From NCBI GenBank assembly GCA_011109175.1, contig RDEW01000003.1, positions 2,040,923-2,104,922 of the forward strand: DNA of 64,000 bases, read 5' to 3'. The position numbers and the translations under genes are program-made. Positions 60,269 to 64,000 of the stretch are shown in pieces (the stretch's first letter is position 1; each line of letters opens with the position of its first letter). The notes below the pieces were generated by a model that saw nothing but the letters and a program-made list of their open reading frames with translations, searched no databases and was not told the origin of the DNA. The stretch comes from Dicyema japonicum (lineage: Eukaryota; Dicyemida; Rhombozoa; Dicyemidae).

Positions 60269-61197
60269 TCAGTCAACACGTTCATATTCAATCATAAAAA
60301 GAACTTCTTTCGCATAATAAACACCCTGATGTCTCACATCACAGCTGTCTTCACACGTGTATATATAAAGTCCCCCAAACTCCATCGACCTCCACTTCTC
60401 ATTCCCCTTCAAATACGCTATAGATTGTGAGGTTATCTGAAACTCAAAACTCCTATTTCCGCCGCAAAATTCACAGCACGGAACTCCCTCCTCCGCAACC
60501 CGCGCTGGCGAAATCCACAGCGGATTTCCATGAGAGTACCTGACAACCTGAGACGGTTGGGACTTAATTTTCCTGCAGAAAGCCAAATAATCTTTATTTT
60601 TTACCCCAAATCCCCTCGCCTCTAAAATATCGTTACCCCTCGGTCTCTACCATTCATGTCATGACCTTCCTCTCTGTAATCGCTGTCCGAAGAAGAATCA
60701 GAGCGGTCATCGACTTTCCCCTCGACAATATCAATTAAGCTCTCCTCGAACCTTTCTGTAAGATCTAACAGCTACAATATCAAAGTGTGGGTACCTGGGT
60801 TTTGTAGAGCTGAGAAAAAAGCTCCAAATATCCCTGTTTGATGTTTTCCATTAAGAATCGGTCCCTGGGATACTCAGCGGTATAAAATTCGTTATCTTGG
60901 GGAAGTTGGCATCTGAAGACGACTCCACATCCCTTATTTTTCTTGCAGTATGACAGATTGGCGCATAGAAAGATGTAGATTGTGCGATGGAAGGCGTGAG
61001 GATCACGTGGGCAGTACAGTTGGGCTATAAATCGACAGTTTCCTAGGCATGAAGGACAGGTTATTTTCTCTGGAAGTCGTAATGGTATCATCCAGGCTGG
61101 ATTACCTCCTAATTTGCTAGGAAAATGGTTTGCGCGGAATTTAATCTTCTTTGTTTGGGGGTAAGAGGTACAATGAGTCCAATATCGACAAATTCAT
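60269..61197 (-). CDS. PDCD2L/Tsr4-like ribosome-assembly chaperone
   Basis: Proteins of this family (PDCD2, PDCD2L, yeast Tsr4) protect ribosomal protein uS5 during 40S assembly. Exons (-): 61168-61197, 60795-61144, 60651-60771, 60269-60621; introns 23, 23, 29 nt. Product: MDEFVDIGLIKIKFRANHFP then SKLGGNPAWM, CPSCLGNCRFIAQLYCPRD, HAFHRTIYIFLC, GVVFRCQLPQDNEFY, an acidic linker (DDRSDSSSDSDYREE), QVVRYSHGNPLW, CCEFCGGNRSFEFQI, SMEFGGLYIYTCEDSC and end MIEYERVD. The MYND finger present in animal PDCD2 between the two parts is absent, as in PDCD2L and Tsr4, so PDCD2L is the better name. All phases agree and no break is seen. Confidence 0.92.
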
Positions 61198-61498
61198 CCA
61201 TTTAAAACCCAGAAAAAGCACGAGACAAAAATTTAAATTTAATAAAATATTTATGTATTTTTAATAAACTTAACATGATAATAAAATTAATCCATTTTAA
61301 TAAAATCTAGAGTTAGCAGGGAAATAATAATAAAATATCAGAATAACGTTGAATTACTTACTTATAATATTGTTAATCCTAGGTTTCAAGAATTCTTCTG
61401 AAAAATGTCCTCAGCAGCTTCCATCATTGCACGTTAACTTAATTCTGGCTTCCATCGACTAAGGAAATCTATCGAATTTCCTTTCTCATGGTCTATGG
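61198..61498. other. Short intergenic stretch upstream of PDCD2L
   Basis: AT-rich; presumed 5' flank. It ends with the left target duplication gtctatgg (61491-61498) of the next hAT element. Confidence 0.4.
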
Positions 61499-63549
61499 CT
61501 GTGATTCTCAACCGTGGTGCATGTTCACCATTTTTGGTACATGAAAAATACTCGAATGGTGCATGGAGAAAAATTGGTACATGGTATTATTTTTTAAATA
61601 TGTTTTATCATCAGTAATTAGTTCATTACGATGGTTAACCATTATCATTTGATCCCTATAAATACTCGTGTCAATCACATGTCTGGTGGGAATTCTCGTA
61701 ATCCTCGGATTTATCGTAAAGATTATTTGAAATATGGATTTATCCCTTCCAGTGGAGACAAATCTAAGCCTTTTTGCATAATCTGCAAAAATTCTTTGGG
61801 CAATAGTTTATGAAATTGTCAAGATTAACACACCATTTGAGGACTAGACATCCAAATCTAGTCGGATCTTCGCTTGAATATTTTCAAAATATAAAAAACA
61901 AGATTGATGAACCTACTGCCCTTCAAAAGTTAATCGCTCATCATGCTCTTGCACGAAAAAGTATTCATTTTAACCTATTTCATAGATGGGTTACTTGCAT
62001 CCTACGAAATTGCCCAAATCGTTGCTAAAAATAATGCTACCCATGTTTCGGGTGAATCGTTAATAATACCTTCTATCGCAGTTGTTTTACAAGATATGTT
62101 GGGACATAATCCATCTGAAATTTTACAAGTAGTGCGACCATTTTGATGTTCCTAGAATTTACCTTTGAATAATGATACAATTCGTCGCTGAATTGACGAA
62201 ATGGCTGAAAGCGTCGAAGATTCCTTAAAAATATATTTAGAAAAACTGTTTTTTCCTTGCAGATTGACGAATGTCTGGTATGTGATAATAAATCTATATT
62301 AATGACCTATGTTAGGTAGGTATTTTAAATAATATTTTGTTTAGATTTTTTGACGAAAAAGTAGTTTTTTGTGGAGAGGTTTCGTTTATCAGACCTTTGA
62401 TAACAGATTCTATCGGAGAGTCAATTTTTAATGTATTGAAAACGTATTTTGAAGAAAAACAAATTCCATTTTCCAATTTAATCACATGTGCTACGGACGG
62501 TGCAATGGCCATGGTTGGGAAGTACAAAGGATTTGCGTTTTTTTTGAAACAAAAATGTCCGAATTTAATTCATATTCATTGCGTATTACACCGCCATCAT
62601 CTGGTTTCAAAAAAAATCTCCGCTTTTTTAAATCAAGTGCTGAATCTCGTCATAAAAACGATCAATCGAATTAAACCAAGTCCAAAATCTGATAGGATCT
62701 TTAGAAAATTTTGTATAGATAGGAATGAAGATTATTTTAGATTCTTGTATCATACTGAAGTTTATTTTTGTTTTTTATATTCTTTAGGTTCGCTGGTTGT
62801 CCAAAGGCACTGCTTTACAAAGATTTGTAAACTTTTTACCAGCTTTTTTGGACTTTCTTGAATTGGAAAATGAAGAGGAATTAGCAAGATCTATTTCAGA
62901 AAATGAGAAATATATTATTTTTAAATTGGATTTTTGCTAAATTGAATGAAATTTCCTTGAAATTGCAGGGAAATTTTGTAACTATGTTTGACGTCAGAGT
63001 TAAAATAATTACATTTTGTGAAAAGTTAAAGAATTATTAGCACTGTAGAGGTGCAAATGGATTTGCAAGATGAATTTATTGGTATTTTTATCATTATTAT
63101 TTTTATAGAAATTAAATATAATTATTCTTACAAGATTTTGTTTGAAAACCATGATTTGTCTACCTTTTGGCGAAAAAAGGAATTTAAAGACAAATATCCA
63201 AAGATTTGGGAACAAATAATTAAAATTTTATTATGTTTTCCAACGACATATATTTTGGAATCAGGATTCAGCGTAGTAAACAGGATATTGAGCGATGAAC
63301 GTAACAAGCTTGATATCTGCTCACGAGGAGATGTCAGATTATTTTGAACACACTTGGACCCTGATATTCAGAAACTAATTAAAATGCATGAAAACCAATG
63401 CTCTCATTAAATAGTTAAAAAAAAGATTTTAAGTCCCTAAATTTAATTAAAAGAATTAAATAAGTCTTTGTTTCTTTGGTACACGAAATAACTTGGTTTG
63501 GTACACTGACTTTTTTTGGTACACCAAATAAAAAGGTTGAGAATCACTG
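61499..63549 (+). mobile_element. hAT transposon (ZBED5/SCAND3-like) with perfect 8-bp target duplication
   Basis: Ends CTGTGATTCTCAACC (left) and, reverse-complemented, CAGTGATTCTCAACC (right) are hAT terminal repeats; GTCTATGG flanks both sides (61491-61498, 63550-63557). Subterminal tggtaca/tggtgca words recur on both sides. The interior encodes a plus-strand transposase in several frames. With intact target duplication it is one of the younger elements here, but the transposase is broken. Confidence 0.92.
61631..63410 (+). pseudogene. hAT (ZBED5/SCAND3-like) transposase, frameshifted
   Basis: Order of parts: YRKDYLKYGFIPSSGD and KPFCIICKNSL (BED zinc finger), KLSRLTHHLRTRHPNL, ASYEIAQIVAKNNATHVSGE, SLIIPSIAVVLQDML, then after stops VVFCGEVSFIRPL, NLITCATDGAMAMVGKYKGF (hAT catalytic region), HIHCVLHRHHLVSKKIS, VRWLSKGTALQRFVNFLP in a shifted frame, and the dimerisation region ILLCFPTTYILESGFSVVNR and ILSDERNKLDI. 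At least five frame changes or stops are present. No micro-intron pattern explains them all. Family known from animal ZBED5/SCAND3-like transposon proteins. Confidence 0.85.
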
Positions 63550-63557
63550 GTCTATGG

Positions 63558-64000
63558 CTTCCTTCATTTTAGTGGAACCAGGGTTAATAATAACAATTAA
63601 TTCCTTATCTACAGACACCAAGCTCTTTTTCCTAATTCAGAGACATCAGTAAATAATGTCATTAAGCTCGAGTTCATGAGGTTCTCTTCATAGATGCTGC
63701 TCTAGAGCCGGAGACTACGGAATTATTATTTTCCATTGGAGGAAGCCACTACTATGGGACACTACTTATGTCGACTCGTTGTCTCCTACTAGGGAGCACG
63801 CTAGAGGTACTGCACTGCAGAGAAGGCTAAATGAAAGGAATACCTAGTTTCTGTTTAATTGGTCATTGAGGTGATGACGTATCTCCGGTGCACTTAATGT
63901 CTTCATATCTTCAAGATGATTAGGGCTTCTCGTCCCTTTTTCTTAATGGACTCAGAAGGCATTGAAAACCCAAAGTTTTGGAATAAGGAGACATCAATAA
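63558..64000. other. Terminal stretch, no recognised gene
   Basis: No gene or element motif recognised up to the window end. Confidence 0.35.

Noticed and set aside
60269-61197. PDCD2 proper with a MYND finger
   Set aside because: No MYND cysteine pattern between the two conserved parts; the layout fits PDCD2L/Tsr4.

Overview
This is a eukaryotic, animal-type genomic window of scaffold character (two single-N gaps), AT-rich between genes and crowded with decayed transposons. The protein-coding genes share one striking feature: nearly every intron is 20-29 nt long, GT-AG, and the exons join into full-length, well-conserved animal proteins only when these tiny introns are removed. DHCR24, MSH5, ARPC1, RNA polymerase I, a septin and a cholinesterase-like adhesion protein point to a metazoan. 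Introns of about 22-26 nt are reported for dicyemid mesozoans, so a dicyemid (for example Dicyema) is my best inference. The standard genetic code fits.

Layout: 1-647 (-) ARPC1, cut by the window edge; 3.0-5.1 kb LINE relics; 5206-6805 (+) SRP54; 7.4-11.7 kb an IS630/Tc1-like relic, a Tigger/pogo element with a nested LINE fragment, and a gap-flanked duplication; 13743-15209 (-) septin; 15.9-18 kb a deleted hAT element inside a duplicated segment; 18.2-23.8 kb LINEs, including one with a 2A translational-recoding motif before its endonuclease; 24277-24923 (+) a PHD-SAM protein; 26-28 kb a decayed LINE (-); 28165-33432 (+) RNA polymerase I largest subunit with 28 exons; 34-36 kb LINE pieces; 36210-36495 (+) a candidate centromeric histone H3; 37957-40673 (-) MSH5; 41.6-49 kb LINEs, a MULE and a Ginger-like integrase transposon; 49576-51278 (-) DHCR24; 52.4-55.9 kb hAT, LINE and IS630-like relics plus a MITE; 56120-57988 (-) a catalytically dead cholinesterase-like membrane protein; 58-59.3 kb LINE relics; 59971-60235 (-) a small unrecognised gene 33 bp downstream of PDCD2L/Tsr4-like (60269-61197, -); 61499-63549 a hAT element with perfect 8-bp target duplications.

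The genes are unrelated housekeeping, chromatin, meiosis and membrane genes, mostly single and isolated by transposon-rich DNA. I saw no rRNA, tRNA, CRISPR or prokaryotic features. Several genes carry single-base frame slips in otherwise well-conserved sequence; I cannot tell assembly errors from true mutations. The most interesting signals are the uniform micro-introns (with two apparent introns lacking AG), the 2A-bearing LINE, the putative CenH3, the divergent septin and the pseudo-esterase.
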